Position numbers and translations under genes: made by a program
The notes under the pieces: generated by a model
The model's input: only the letters and a program-made list of their open reading frames with translations
What the model was told of the DNA's origin: nothing
The model's database searches: none
In this document: positions 1 to 7,853 of the stretch, piece after piece
Layout of the letters: each line of letters begins with the position of its first letter
How positions within the stretch are numbered: the first letter of the stretch is position 1
Assembly (NCBI GenBank): GCA_021841865.1
Contig: JAKCDM010000028.1
Span: forward strand, 1 to 32,114
Source: Pseudomonadota bacterium
Lineage (GTDB): Bacteria > Pseudomonadota > Gammaproteobacteria > Burkholderiales > Burkholderiaceae_C
Direction: 5' to 3'
Length of the DNA stretch: 32,114 nt

Positions 1-155
1 TGCGCCGGGCCGGCGCCCGCTGCGCGCGCGGCCTCGAACACGATGGCCGCCGAACTGGTGTAGCCGACCAGCACGGCCACGAAGCCGGCCGAGATGTGCG
101 ATGGGGAGAGCCAGAGGCGCAGGGGCGTGAGCACGCGCGAGGAAAGCTGGGGCAT
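1..155 (-). CDS. benE: BenE-family benzoate/H+ symporter, N-terminal part only
   Basis: Reading the minus strand from an ATG at 155 gives an open frame of 51 codons that leaves the window at position 1. It starts MPQLSSRVLTPLRLWLSPSH and continues with ISAGFVAVLVGYTSSAAIVF, the characteristic first membrane segment of the BenE family of inner-membrane benzoate transporters. These normally have about 400 residues and 12 membrane spans, so only the first helix is visible. No strong ribosome-binding site precedes the ATG. A benzoate transporter fits the aromatic catabolic cluster that starts near 5.8 kb, although several unrelated genes lie between. Family assignment is fairly secure; the actual substrate is inferred. 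Confidence 0.75.
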   Translation of the reverse strand, partial: MPQLSSRVLTPLRLWLSPSHISAGFVAVLVGYTSSAAIVFEAARAAGAGPA

Positions 156-365
156 GAGCGGAAAGGGCCAGTCGGCCTGGAGTGCGCGCGAATGTGCGCG
201 CTGCGCGCATCCTAGTCCGCGCGTCAGGCCTCCGCGTCAGGCCCCCGCGTCGGAGACCTGCGCGGTGCGGCGCGATCCGGAAAGGCCTGCCGCCTGCGGG
301 CACCTGGGTTGGCGCTGGCAGGCCGGCCTGGACTGGATGTGATGGATGTGCTTGTTCCGCGGCGT

Positions 366-1253
366 TCAATATGGATACCTGGTTTGGACCGTATAGATGC
401 CCCCGTAAGAGCCCAATTCGCTCTCGATGGACGTCGGCAGATCCAGTACGCCCAGGGGCGCTTGTGAAGTTGCCGAAAGCCCTACATTGAAAGTGCGCGT
501 TTCACCAGGCCCCATCCTGCTGGGGTTCCTCACCCTGCAGATCACATAATTATCCGGATCAAGTACGGCAAGGCATGTATCGCCGACCATTTTCAGGCCG
601 GGTCTGGTGAGAATCTTCAGCTTGATGGAATCATTTCCGGATGGGCCTTTGTTGATGATCTGGATCCTTGCCGGAGTTGCCCCCCTGTTGACGAACGCGG
701 TCGGTATCGGGCTTTGGGGAAGCATTTCTATCCTGCTTTCTGGCTTCACATCGAAGCCAAGTTTATAATGAAAATCTTTCTCGTCCCCGTTCACGATATA
801 GATGTCGGCATCGTTCATTTCCCGCACCCAGGGGCCGACCTTCATATCCATCGATATGATGAATTTCGAATAAAGCTGGACTTCCACATCGCAATGGACA
901 TGGCCTTCGTGAGGAACGTCCGTGCAGGTTCCCGTTCCCGCGCCGAGGGTGTTGATAGTGGGGTTGCTGAGAAGTGCATCGACCTGGCTCGGCCACCATG
1001 ATCTGTAATCGACATCGATAGCCGACAGGCACACGCCATTCTGATTCGGGCCGGGATGTATTTCTATGGCATTCCGATCCCTGATTTCCTGAGGAAATCC
1101 GCTATGTTGCGGATTGCAGTAAAGGACGATCGAATCGCGCTCCGTTGTGCCGGGAACAGCCGTCCATGAGATGTCCGCAGCATAGGTGTGGCAGGAACAG
1201 AACAACAATAAGGCGTAAAAGGCCGCTTTCATGAAATGCAGATCCGTTTTCAT
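366..1253 (-). CDS. Secreted hypothetical protein, low GC
   Basis: The protein has 295 residues and begins MKTDLHFMKAAFYALLLFCS, a signal peptide with likely cleavage after CHTYAA, so it is probably periplasmic or secreted. The ATG at 1253 is preceded by AAGGATGG with a 7-base spacer. A longer frame up to 1316 has no such site and would hide the signal peptide. The C-terminal half (PARIQIINKGPSGNDSIKLK, then GPGETRTFNVGLSAT) resembles the beta-sandwich repeats of DUF11-like cell-surface proteins, but this is only a resemblance. It carries about six cysteines, in places suited to periplasmic disulfides. Its base composition and codon use are clearly more AT-rich than its neighbours, which suggests horizontal acquisition. 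I do not recognise a specific function. Confidence 0.7.
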   Translation of the reverse strand: MKTDLHFMKAAFYALLLFCSCHTYAADISWTAVPGTTERDSIVLYCNPQHSGFPQEIRDRNAIEIHPGPNQNGVCLSAIDVDYRSWWPSQVDALLSNPTINTLGAGTGTCTDVPHEGHVHCDVEVQLYSKFIISMDMKVGPWVREMNDADIYIVNGDEKDFHYKLGFDVKPESRIEMLPQSPIPTAFVNRGATPARIQIINKGPSGNDSIKLKILTRPGLKMVGDTCLAVLDPDNYVICRVRNPSRMGPGETRTFNVGLSATSQAPLGVLDLPTSIESELGSYGGIYTVQTRYPY

Positions 1254-1521
1254 GGTTTTGCCATCCTTGTTTCGTTGCGGAATGACCCGATCCTCTCCCG
1301 CTACTCTTGAAGCCATCCGATGATGCCGTTGATGCCCTGCGGGCGTGCGGCCTCTGGTCGGTGGTCGAGAGCGGGTCTCGAGGCAGAGGTATTTTCCATC
1401 CTGCTGGAATCGATTTCAGGGCTTCCCGGAATCACCGAATTACCCCCGCTTGTCCTGGGTCATTGTTTCGGGGCCTGCCCCGGGCTATGCTGGCAATCAT
1501 GTTCGGGATCCGCGTCTGGCC
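1254..1521. other. Divergent intergenic region
   Basis: This 268-base stretch separates the low-GC secreted protein gene (minus) from cbpA (plus). It must hold both promoters. I see no convincing sigma-70 or heat-shock promoter by eye. A short GC-rich inverted repeat (GGGGC...GCCCC) lies near 1470-1484. Forward frames crossing it lack plausible starts. Confidence 0.5.
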
Positions 1522-2463
1522 ATGCAATTCAAGGACTACTACGAGGTTCTGGGAGTGTCGCGCGACGCCGTAGCCGACGACATCAAGCGCGCCTACCGCA
1601 AGCTTGCGCGCAAGTACCACCCCGATGTCAGCAAGGAGCCGCAGGCCGAGGAGCGCTTCAAGGAGCTCGGCGAGGCCTACGAAGTGCTGCGCGACCCCGA
1701 GAAACGCGCCGCCTACGATCGCCTGGGCGCCCGCTGGCAGGCCGGGCAGGAGTTCCAGCCCCCGCCCGACTGGGGCAGCGGCTTCGAGTTCAGCGGCGCC
1801 GGCCCCGACGGCGATGCGGCGGGCGACACGTTCAGCGATTTCTTCGAGTCGCTGTTCGGCGCCGGGCGGCGCCGCGGCGGGCACGCGTCCGGCGCCCATG
1901 CCGTGCCCGCCGACCACCACGCGCGGGTCGACATCGACATCGACGATGCCTTCGCCGGCGCCGAGCGCTCGATCACGCTGCAAAGCCCCGAGCTCGATTC
2001 CGCGGGGCAGGTTCGCATGCGCGAGCGCAGCCTGCGTGTGCGAATTCCGGCCGGCGTGCGCGAGGGACAGCGCCTGCGCCTGGCCGGGCAGGGCGGCACG
2101 GGCCCGGGTGGCGAGCGCGGCGACCTGTACCTGGAGATCCGTTTTCGCCCGCATCGGCTGTGGCGCGTGGTCGAGCGCGACCTGTACATGAGCCTGCCGC
2201 TGGCCCCGTGGGAGGCCGCGCTGGGCGCCAGCGTGCGCCTGCCGGTGCCCGGCGGACGCGTCGAGCTGCAGGTTCCCGCGGGGTCGCAGCCCGGGCGCAA
2301 GCTGCGTCTGAAGGGGCGCGGCCTGCCCGGGCAGCCGCCCGGCGACCTGTTCGTCGAGCTGCAGCTTCGCCTGCCGCCGGCCGATGACGCGAAGGCCGCC
2401 GAACTGTGGCGCCGCATGGCGGCCGAGGTGTCCTTCGACCCGCGAGCCGATCTCGGGACCTGA
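1522..2463 (+). CDS. cbpA: Curved DNA-binding protein CbpA (DnaJ-family co-chaperone)
   Basis: This 313-residue protein is about the length of E. coli CbpA (306). Residues 1-70 form a J domain (MQFKDYYEVLGVSRDAV) with the HPD tripeptide at 33-35, which stimulates DnaK ATPase. A Gly/Phe-containing linker follows (about 75-125), then the two DnaJ C-terminal substrate-binding domains (about 130-300), ending DLFVELQLRLPP. There is no zinc-finger cysteine cluster, which separates CbpA from DnaJ. The start is set by the J domain; the frame stays open upstream, but that part is not J-domain sequence. It acts in the cytoplasm or nucleoid as a DnaK partner and DNA-binding protein. The next gene encodes its modulator, as in E. 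coli. Confidence 0.93.
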   Translation: MQFKDYYEVLGVSRDAVADDIKRAYRKLARKYHPDVSKEPQAEERFKELGEAYEVLRDPEKRAAYDRLGARWQAGQEFQPPPDWGSGFEFSGAGPDGDAAGDTFSDFFESLFGAGRRRGGHASGAHAVPADHHARVDIDIDDAFAGAERSITLQSPELDSAGQVRMRERSLRVRIPAGVREGQRLRLAGQGGTGPGGERGDLYLEIRFRPHRLWRVVERDLYMSLPLAPWEAALGASVRLPVPGGRVELQVPAGSQPGRKLRLKGRGLPGQPPGDLFVELQLRLPPADDAKAAELWRRMAAEVSFDPRADLGT

Positions 2464-2475
2464 ACCAGGGTGAAC

Positions 2476-2790
2476 ATGATGCAAACGACCATCGTCGAAT
2501 GCCGGGCCATGGATCACGACGTGGTGCTGCGCACCGTCGACATCGCCCGCGCCTGCGCGCAATCGGAGGACTGGGTGCTGCAGCTGGTGCAGGCGTCGAT
2601 CCTCGAGCCGCTGTCGCAGCACGCCGCCGACGCGCGCTTCGGCGGCGAGGCCCTGTTCGTCGCGCGCCGCGTGCAGCGCCTGCAACGCGACCTCGGCGTC
2701 AACCTCGAGGGCGCGGCGCTGGCGCTGGAATTGCTGCGGCGCATCGACGAGCTGCAGGCGCGATTGCGCCGCGCCGGGCTCGAGCCCTGA
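2476..2790 (+). CDS. cbpM: Chaperone modulator CbpM
   Basis: This 104-residue protein lies 12 bases after cbpA. CbpM binds the J domain of CbpA and blocks both its co-chaperone and DNA-binding activities. The sequence has the MerR-like helical make-up of the family: a first helix-turn region around VDIARACAQSEDWVLQLVQA, an ILEPL stretch, then the long C-terminal helices RVQRLQRDLGVNLEGAALAL and ELLRRIDELQARLRR. AGGGTGA just upstream fits the ATG at 2476 (or the adjacent ATG at 2479) better than a GTG at 2470. The pairing with cbpA makes the call strong despite the low sequence conservation usual in this family. Confidence 0.88.
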   Translation: MMQTTIVECRAMDHDVVLRTVDIARACAQSEDWVLQLVQASILEPLSQHAADARFGGEALFVARRVQRLQRDLGVNLEGAALALELLRRIDELQARLRRAGLEP

Positions 2791-2805
2791 ATCGCCCGCC
2801 GGTAC

Positions 2806-2827
2806 CGGCAGCCCGCGCGGGCTGCCG
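2806..2827. terminator. Palindromic hairpin between convergent genes
   Basis: This is a perfect 22-base palindrome with 11-base arms (CGGCAGCCCGC and its complement). It sits between the stop of cbpM at 2790 and the stop of the channel gene at 2834. It lacks a T-run, so it would be an atypical or Rho-assisted terminator. Its placement between convergent genes is the main support. Confidence 0.55.
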
Positions 2828-2833
2828 CCGGGC

Positions 2834-3688
2834 TCAGCGCTCCGGCGCCGGATGCGACGCCGTCTCGCGGTCGCCTTCGCGGGCCGTTGCGTCGGCGGCG
2901 GGGGGCGCCGGCGCGCGCAGCGTGGCGAGTTCGGCGCGCAGGTGCTGCAACTCCATGCGCAGCGCCTTCATGTCGCGGTAGATCTCGTGCTGCAGCTTTT
3001 TCTCGCTTTCCCCGATCAGGAACGCCGCCACCGACGCGGTGATCAGCGAGAACACCGCGTATCCGACCACCACCACGAGCACGGCCAGCACGCGCGACGC
3101 GGTGGTCGTCGGCACCAGGTCGCCGTAGCCGATGGTGGCCGCGGTGCTGAACGCCAGCCAGAGCCCGTCGTCGAAGCTGTGCACGGTGGGTTCGAGCCAG
3201 TAGAAGCCGAGCCCGGCCACCAGCACCGCGCTGCTGCCCAGCGCGAAGGCATAGGCCACCGCGTTGCTGGTGAGCATGCGCCGCAGGCCTCCGAGCAGGC
3301 GGGCGAACACGAGGCTGACATAGGCGCCCCGCGCCAGGCGCACCAGCGGAATCCATTCGCTGTCCAGGCCGAGCAGCGCCAGGCCCGACGCCAGCACGAT
3401 GAACAGGTTCAGCCAGTTGTAGCGCAGGTAGCGCATGCGCTGGCGGCACAGCGCAGCCATGACCAGGGTTTCCAGCGCGAAGGCACCGAAGATCAGTGCG
3501 TCCATCGCGACGCCCAGCAGTCGATGCGGGTGGCCGGGCTGCAGGTCCTCCAGGTAGAACGAAGGCACCGCGAGCAGCGCGATGGCCAGCATCAGCGGAT
3601 GCAGGCGCCGCTCGAGTTCATACACGCGCGCGTGCTCTCCCGGCGGGACGCCGTTGAGTCCGAGCCAGAACAGCAGGTCTTTGTGCAT
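2834..3688 (-). CDS. Voltage-gated-type potassium channel
   Basis: This 284-residue inner-membrane protein has a six-segment layout: hydrophobic stretches near 31-47, 58-82, 92-108, 145-165 and 198-226, with a pore loop at 175-192. The pore carries the selectivity filter TIGYGD at 185-190, the hallmark of K+ channels. A degenerate S4-like arginine pattern (R117, R120, R130, R136, R137) precedes the pore helices. After the last helix comes a predicted coiled coil (about 228-258, SEKKLQHEIYRDMKALRMEL) of the kind that assembles tetramers, then a Pro/Ala-rich tail. ATG at 3688 is chosen because the conserved helices begin soon after it; the frame continues upstream without family sequence. The ribosome-binding site is weak. 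Physiological role unknown. Confidence 0.88.
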   Translation of the reverse strand: MHKDLLFWLGLNGVPPGEHARVYELERRLHPLMLAIALLAVPSFYLEDLQPGHPHRLLGVAMDALIFGAFALETLVMAALCRQRMRYLRYNWLNLFIVLASGLALLGLDSEWIPLVRLARGAYVSLVFARLLGGLRRMLTSNAVAYAFALGSSAVLVAGLGFYWLEPTVHSFDDGLWLAFSTAATIGYGDLVPTTTASRVLAVLVVVVGYAVFSLITASVAAFLIGESEKKLQHEIYRDMKALRMELQHLRAELATLRAPAPPAADATAREGDRETASHPAPER

Positions 3689-3819
3689 GGTGGCGACGCA
3701 AGGGCGCGCGGGCGATCCTTGTCCCGGGACTGCGCGGATCGCCGACGCCCGATTCTGCATCCCCGGCCGGTCGATCGGGGGCAGCGCCGGCGCGCGGCGC
3801 GTGCGCGGGCTGCGCGAGG

Positions 3820-4278
3820 TCAAACTGCGTGGTCGCCGCCTCGGTCCAGGCACTGCAGCGCATAGCCCGCCAGGGCTCGGCTGACCAGCGCGCTGTCGCC
3901 TGCCGCGGCCGCCACGCTGACCCGCAGCCCGGGGTTGCGCGCCTGCGCGGCCAGCACTTCGCGGCCCACGTCGTCGCGCAGGTGCGCGCCGGTGCCGAGG
4001 AACAGCGGCACCAGGATCACTTCGGCGCAGCCGTCCTGCGCGGCGGAGTCCAGCGCCTGCGGCAACAGCGGCGGCATCGCTTCCAGGAAGCACAGGCGCA
4101 TGTCCACCGCGGGGCGCAGCTCCCGCAGCGAGTCGAGCACGGCTTCGAAGGGCCGAGCCCACTCCTGGCGTCGCGAGCCGTGGGCGAGCAGCAACAGGCG
4201 CTGCGACGATGCCGCCCCGGAGGACGTGGCCGGAGTGTCGGGAGTGTCGGGGGTGTCGGGGCGGGATTCGGGAGTCAT
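3820..4278 (-). CDS. cbiX: Short CbiX-type sirohydrochlorin chelatase
   Basis: This 152-residue protein is a single-domain chelatase of the CbiX/SirB family. These enzymes insert Co2+ or Fe2+ into sirohydrochlorin for cobalamin or siroheme synthesis in the cytoplasm. The N-terminal LLLLAHGSRRQEWARPFEAV contains the HGS motif with the first metal-binding His. VILVPLFLGTGAHLRDDV carries the second conserved His in its G-x-H-x-x-x-D context. The start ATG at 4278 adds a short Asp-Thr-Pro repeat before the domain, so a later start is conceivable. Its stop lies 131 bases upstream of the channel gene on the same strand. No other tetrapyrrole gene is nearby, so metal and pathway cannot be assigned from context. 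Confidence 0.85.
   Translation of the reverse strand: MTPESRPDTPDTPDTPATSSGAASSQRLLLLAHGSRRQEWARPFEAVLDSLRELRPAVDMRLCFLEAMPPLLPQALDSAAQDGCAEVILVPLFLGTGAHLRDDVGREVLAAQARNPGLRVSVAAAAGDSALVSRALAGYALQCLDRGGDHAV
4232..4258. repeat. 9-bp tandem repeat, three copies
   Basis: GGAGTGTCG occurs at 4232-4240 and 4241-4249, with one changed copy (GGGGTGTCG) at 4250-4258. On the minus strand it encodes the repeated Asp-Thr-Pro at the N-terminus of the CbiX protein. A unit of nine bases keeps the frame when copy number changes. Confidence 0.85.
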
Positions 4279-4384
4279 CGTGGCGTGGGCGCGTGTGCCG
4301 GCGGGCCGGCGGCGAGTGCCGCATTGTGCATGGCCTCGACGGCATCGACACGACACAGTGCCAGGCGGCGAAAAATCAGGCAGA

Positions 4385-4404
4385 ATTCGCAAATGTGTGC
4401 GAAT
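4385..4404. promoter_or_regulatory. 20-bp inverted repeat, candidate operator
   Basis: ATTCGCA at 4385-4391 and TGCGAAT at 4398-4404 form perfect 7-base arms around a 6-base spacer. It lies between the divergent cbiX (starts 4278) and glycosyltransferase (starts 4562) genes, in a locally AT-richer stretch. The size and symmetry fit a dimeric regulator site; which regulator is unknown. Confidence 0.45.
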
Positions 4405-4561
4405 GTTACTGCGCGTGCAGCCGGCCTCCGCAGGCCGCGCGAGCGCACAGAACACGCCACGCGCCTGGTCGTGCAGTGCCCGCGGCACAAGAAGGCACGC
4501 ATGACCGCTCGGGTTTTTCCAGACATCCCCGGGGGGTAGCGATGATTCCGAGGAGTCCTTC

Positions 4562-5884
4562 ATGCGCACGTCCCCCGTGCAGGGTCGCGGTACCGCCGAC
4601 TGGCTGCTGGTCGCCACGCTGCTGCTCGCAGTCGGTGTGCTGTTCTATCTGGGCCTGGTGCGCCACGCGCTGCAGCCGCTGCTGGCCCTGCTTCACGGGC
4701 AGGGGTGGCGACGCCTGATCCTCGATCCGGCCATCGCGCTGGGCTACCTGGGCCTGGGCCTGACGGCGCTGCGCGTGGCGCAGTGGGCGCTGTACCGACC
4801 GGTGGCGCTGCCCGCGCATGCCGAGGCGCCGAGCCTGAGCGTCGTGATCCCGGCCTACAACGAGGGCGAGATGGTGGCGCGCTCGATCGAATCGGTGGCC
4901 ACCGCGGACTACCCGCGCGAGCGACTGCAGATCCTGGCCGTCGACGACGGCAGCCGAGACGACACCTGGGAGCATATGCAGCGCGCCGCCGCCAGGCATC
5001 CGGGGCTGGTGCGCACGCTGCGCCTTGCCTCCAACCGCGGCAAGCGCGCGGCTCTCGCGGAGGGTTTCCGGCAGGCGCGCGGCGACATCCTGATCACCAT
5101 CGACTCGGACAGCCTCATCGAGCGCGACACGCTGCTGGCGATGGTCGCGCCGTTCCGGGATCCCGCGGTGGGAGCCGTCGCCGGCCGCGTCGCCGTGCTC
5201 AACCGTTTCGCCGGGCTGATTCCGCGCATGCTGCACGTTCGCTACGCGGTGAGCTTCGATTTCCTGCGCGCCGCGCAGTCCACGCTGGGCAACGTCTACT
5301 GCTGCCCGGGCGCGTTGTCGGCGTACCGGGCGTCGGCCGTGCGCAGGGTGCTGCCGGGGTGGCTCGAGCAGCGCTTTCTCGGCCAGCCATGCACCATCGG
5401 CGAGGACCGCGCGATGACCAACCGCATGTTCGCGCTCGGCTACCACGTGCGCTACCAGAGCAATGCCGTGGTGCACACGCTGGCGCCGACCTCCTACGGC
5501 GCGTTGTGCCGGATGTTCCTGCGCTGGAGCCGCAGCCAGGTGCGCGAGGACTTCAGCCTGCTTCGCATCCTCGGCTCGCGTCCGCTGTTCGCGCGAATCG
5601 TGGCCGCGCTGGACCTTCTCGCGGCCAACGTCGGCTACGCGGTCGGGCTGGCGGCGCTCGCGCTGAGCCTGCACGCGGCGTTCGGCGAACCGCGCGTGCT
5701 GGGCTACCTGGCGCTGGGAGTGGCGCTCGGCGGCACGCCCGGCGCCCTGTATTTCCTGCGGACCGAACGATCGCTGGAGTGCCTGTACGGGCTGCTCTAC
5801 GGCTACTACGCCGCGCTGGCGCTGTTCTGGATCAAGCCCTATGCGGCGCTGACCGTGCGCGCACGCGGCTGGCTGACCCGCTGA
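4562..5884 (+). CDS. Membrane family-2 glycosyltransferase (NodC/hyaluronan synthase type)
   Basis: This 440-residue inner-membrane enzyme probably makes or extends a beta-linked polysaccharide from a UDP-sugar. Two N-terminal membrane segments (about 15-32 and 56-76) precede a GT-A domain. The domain has SVVIPAYNEGE (93-103), the UDP-binding DDG at 128-130, the metal-binding DSD at 181-183, the catalytic GED at 280-282 and RWSRS at 321-325, equivalent to the processivity motif QxxRW. Three or four C-terminal membrane helices follow. AGGAG at 4551-4555, six bases before the ATG, fixes the start. No partner such as a PgaB deacetylase or exporter is adjacent, so the polymer is unknown. The last 46 bases overlap the convergent IclR gene. 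Confidence 0.88.
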   Translation: MRTSPVQGRGTADWLLVATLLLAVGVLFYLGLVRHALQPLLALLHGQGWRRLILDPAIALGYLGLGLTALRVAQWALYRPVALPAHAEAPSLSVVIPAYNEGEMVARSIESVATADYPRERLQILAVDDGSRDDTWEHMQRAAARHPGLVRTLRLASNRGKRAALAEGFRQARGDILITIDSDSLIERDTLLAMVAPFRDPAVGAVAGRVAVLNRFAGLIPRMLHVRYAVSFDFLRAAQSTLGNVYCCPGALSAYRASAVRRVLPGWLEQRFLGQPCTIGEDRAMTNRMFALGYHVRYQSNAVVHTLAPTSYGALCRMFLRWSRSQVREDFSLLRILGSRPLFARIVAALDLLAANVGYAVGLAALALSLHAAFGEPRVLGYLALGVALGGTPGALYFLRTERSLECLYGLLYGYYAALALFWIKPYAALTVRARGWLTR

Positions 5885-6678
5885 CCCGCCGCTGGCGCGC
5901 GTCCGCCCAGGCGCTGCGTGATGCGGGCCGCGGCGTCGCGCACGGCCTGTGCGCTGGGGCTGTCCCACGCGGCGTCGAGTCGTTGCTGGTGGTCCAGCGC
6001 GGTGACCACCAGCGCGGCATTGCCCTCGTGGTCGAAGGCGACCGCGCTGAACGCGTTGACGCCGGGAATCGGGCTGCCGGCGGCGCGACACACGCCGTGG
6101 CGATGCATCTCGTCGTCGATGCGGGCGAGCTCGGCGTCGAGCCCGGCGTCGCCGCGCGGCGCGGCGACGCCGCCCAGCGGGCCGGCGACGGCCTGTGCCA
6201 GGCGCTCTCGCGGCAGCGCCGCCGCGAAGGCGCGGCCGGTGGCGGTTTCGAACACCGACATCACGCTGCCCACGCGCAAGGCCACGTGAAGCGCCTGGCG
6301 GGCCTCGATCAGGCGCACCACGGTGGGCCCGAAATTGCCCCAGACGGCCAGCGCGACGGCGTGACCGGTGCTCGCGGCCAGCTCGAGGATGACCGGCTCG
6401 GCGGCGCGCAGCGGATCGAGCTGATGCAGGCAGGCCAGGCCGATGTGCAGCGCCGCCGGCCCCAGCGCGTAGCGCCCGCTGCCGGGTTCCTGCTCGACCA
6501 GGCCGACGCGCCCGAAGCTGACCAGGTAGGGATGCGCGCGCGACGCCGTCAGGCGCGCCAGCGCGGCCAGGTCCTTGAGAGCCAGCGGCCCCTGTGCGTC
6601 GGCCAGCGCCAGCAGCAGGCGCGAGCCGACCTCCACCGACTGGATGGCGCGCTGCGGAGATTTGTCGTCTGCGGGCAT
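5839..6678 (-). CDS. IclR-family regulator 1
   Basis: This 279-residue DNA-binding regulator has an N-terminal winged helix-turn-helix (about 12-75, IQSVEVGSRLLLALADAQGP onward) and a C-terminal effector-binding domain (about 90-255). The domain includes the conserved ATGRAFAAALP region. ATG at 6678 has AGGA six bases upstream. It diverges from the MBL-VOC-fahA operon, with an inverted repeat over a good promoter between them, so it most likely controls that operon and itself. IclR proteins of this sort usually sense aromatic acids or their ring-cleavage products. It is a close paralogue of the regulator at 9802-10641. Its 3' end overlaps the glycosyltransferase gene by 46 bases. Confidence 0.92.
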   Translation of the reverse strand: MPADDKSPQRAIQSVEVGSRLLLALADAQGPLALKDLAALARLTASRAHPYLVSFGRVGLVEQEPGSGRYALGPAALHIGLACLHQLDPLRAAEPVILELAASTGHAVALAVWGNFGPTVVRLIEARQALHVALRVGSVMSVFETATGRAFAAALPRERLAQAVAGPLGGVAAPRGDAGLDAELARIDDEMHRHGVCRAAGSPIPGVNAFSAVAFDHEGNAALVVTALDHQQRLDAAWDSPSAQAVRDAAARITQRLGGRAPAAGQRVSQPRARTVSAA

Positions 6679-6723
6679 CTCGATTCCTGGCGGGCGAGTG
6701 ATGATTGCCTATGGTAAAGGCAT

Positions 6724-6753
6724 TTGACATACGCAAACAACGCTGCGTATGCT
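6724..6753 (+). promoter_or_regulatory. Sigma-70-type promoter with overlapping operator
   Basis: A perfect TTGACA (-35) at 6724-6729 is followed, after 18 bases, by TATGCT (-10) at 6748-6753. Perfect 8-base inverted repeats, CATACGCA at 6728-6735 and TGCGTATG at 6744-6751, lie exactly across the promoter. It faces the MBL-fold gene at 6884 and lies 46 bases upstream of the IclR start. This is the expected position for an IclR operator; binding itself is inferred. Confidence 0.65.
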
Positions 6754-6883
6754 TGGACTGTTGCGCAAACGTCTTCGCCATCGACGAATCCAGTGTGCCG
6801 CCCCCCGGCCGGGCGGGCTGGAGCGGGGCGATGCATCGCGCATTCGCCGCATTCGCCGCGCTGTCCATTCCGTCGGAGTTTCC

Positions 6884-7840
6884 ATGAGCACCAAGACCTT
6901 CGCCTCGCAGGCCGATCTCGAAGACAAGAAAGTCAGCTTCACCCGCCTGAGCGACAACGCCTATGCCTACACGGCCGAGGGCGACCCCAACACCGGGATC
7001 ATCATCGGCGACGACTCGGTCATGGTGATCGACACGCAGGCCACGCCCGCGATGGCCGCCGACGTGATCCGGCGCATCCGCGAGGTCACCGACAAGCCGA
7101 TTCGCTATGTGGTGCTGAGCCACTACCACGCGGTGCGGGTGCTGGGCGCCAGCGCCTACGGCGCCGACCACATCATCGCCAGCCGCGACACCTACGACCT
7201 GATCGTCGAACGGGGCGAGCAGGACAAGGCCAGCGAGATCGGGCGCTTCCCGCGGCTGTTCCGCAACGTGGAAAGCGTGCCGGCGGGCATGACCTGGCCG
7301 ACCATCACCTTCCAGGGCGCGATGAGCATCTGGCTGGGCAAGCTCGAGGTGCAGCTGCTGCAGCTCGGCCGCGGGCATACCAAGGGCGACACCGTGGCAT
7401 GGATCCCGTCGCAGCGCATCCTGTTCAGCGGCGACCTGGTCGAGTTCGACGCCACGCCCTACGCCGGCGACGCGTATTTCCAGGACTGGCCCGCCACGCT
7501 GGACCGGCTCGCCGCGCTGCAGCCCGCGGCGCTGGTGCCCGGCCGCGGCGCCGCGCTGACCAATCCGGAGCAGGTGGCCGCCGGGCTGGCCGGCACGCGT
7601 TCGTTCATTGCCGACATGTGGAGTGCGGTGAAGGCCGCGGCCGATGCCGGCAAGGACCTCAATTCGGTGTACAAGGACGTGTACGCCAGGTTGCAGCCCA
7701 AATACGGCAAGTGGGTCATCTTCGACCACTGCATGCCCTTCGACGTGACCCGCTGCTACGACGAGGCCACGCAATACCCCGATCCGCGCGTGTGGACCGC
7801 CGAGCGCGACCGCCAGATGTGGGAAACCCTGGAGAACTGA
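6884..7840 (+). CDS. Metallo-beta-lactamase-fold hydrolase with incomplete metal site
   Basis: This 318-residue protein has the MBL fold: strands with GIIIGDDSVMVIDTQA (39-53), a first metal motif, GHTKGD at 164-169 and FSGDLVEF at 181-188. The canonical HxHxDH is SHYHAVRVLG here. H80 and H82 are kept, but the Asp and third His are V84 and R85. The usual PGHG is PGRG, with R221 for His. So the zinc-1 ligands (H80, H82, H165) and the bridging D184 remain while the zinc-2 ligands are lost. GGAG at 6875-6878 supports this start. It is first in an operon with the VOC gene (13-base gap) and fahA, which suggests hydrolysis of a thioester, lactone or ester in aromatic breakdown. That role is inferred. 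Confidence 0.85.
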   Translation: MSTKTFASQADLEDKKVSFTRLSDNAYAYTAEGDPNTGIIIGDDSVMVIDTQATPAMAADVIRRIREVTDKPIRYVVLSHYHAVRVLGASAYGADHIIASRDTYDLIVERGEQDKASEIGRFPRLFRNVESVPAGMTWPTITFQGAMSIWLGKLEVQLLQLGRGHTKGDTVAWIPSQRILFSGDLVEFDATPYAGDAYFQDWPATLDRLAALQPAALVPGRGAALTNPEQVAAGLAGTRSFIADMWSAVKAAADAGKDLNSVYKDVYARLQPKYGKWVIFDHCMPFDVTRCYDEATQYPDPRVWTAERDRQMWETLEN

Positions 7841-7853
7841 AGGAGCAGACGCG

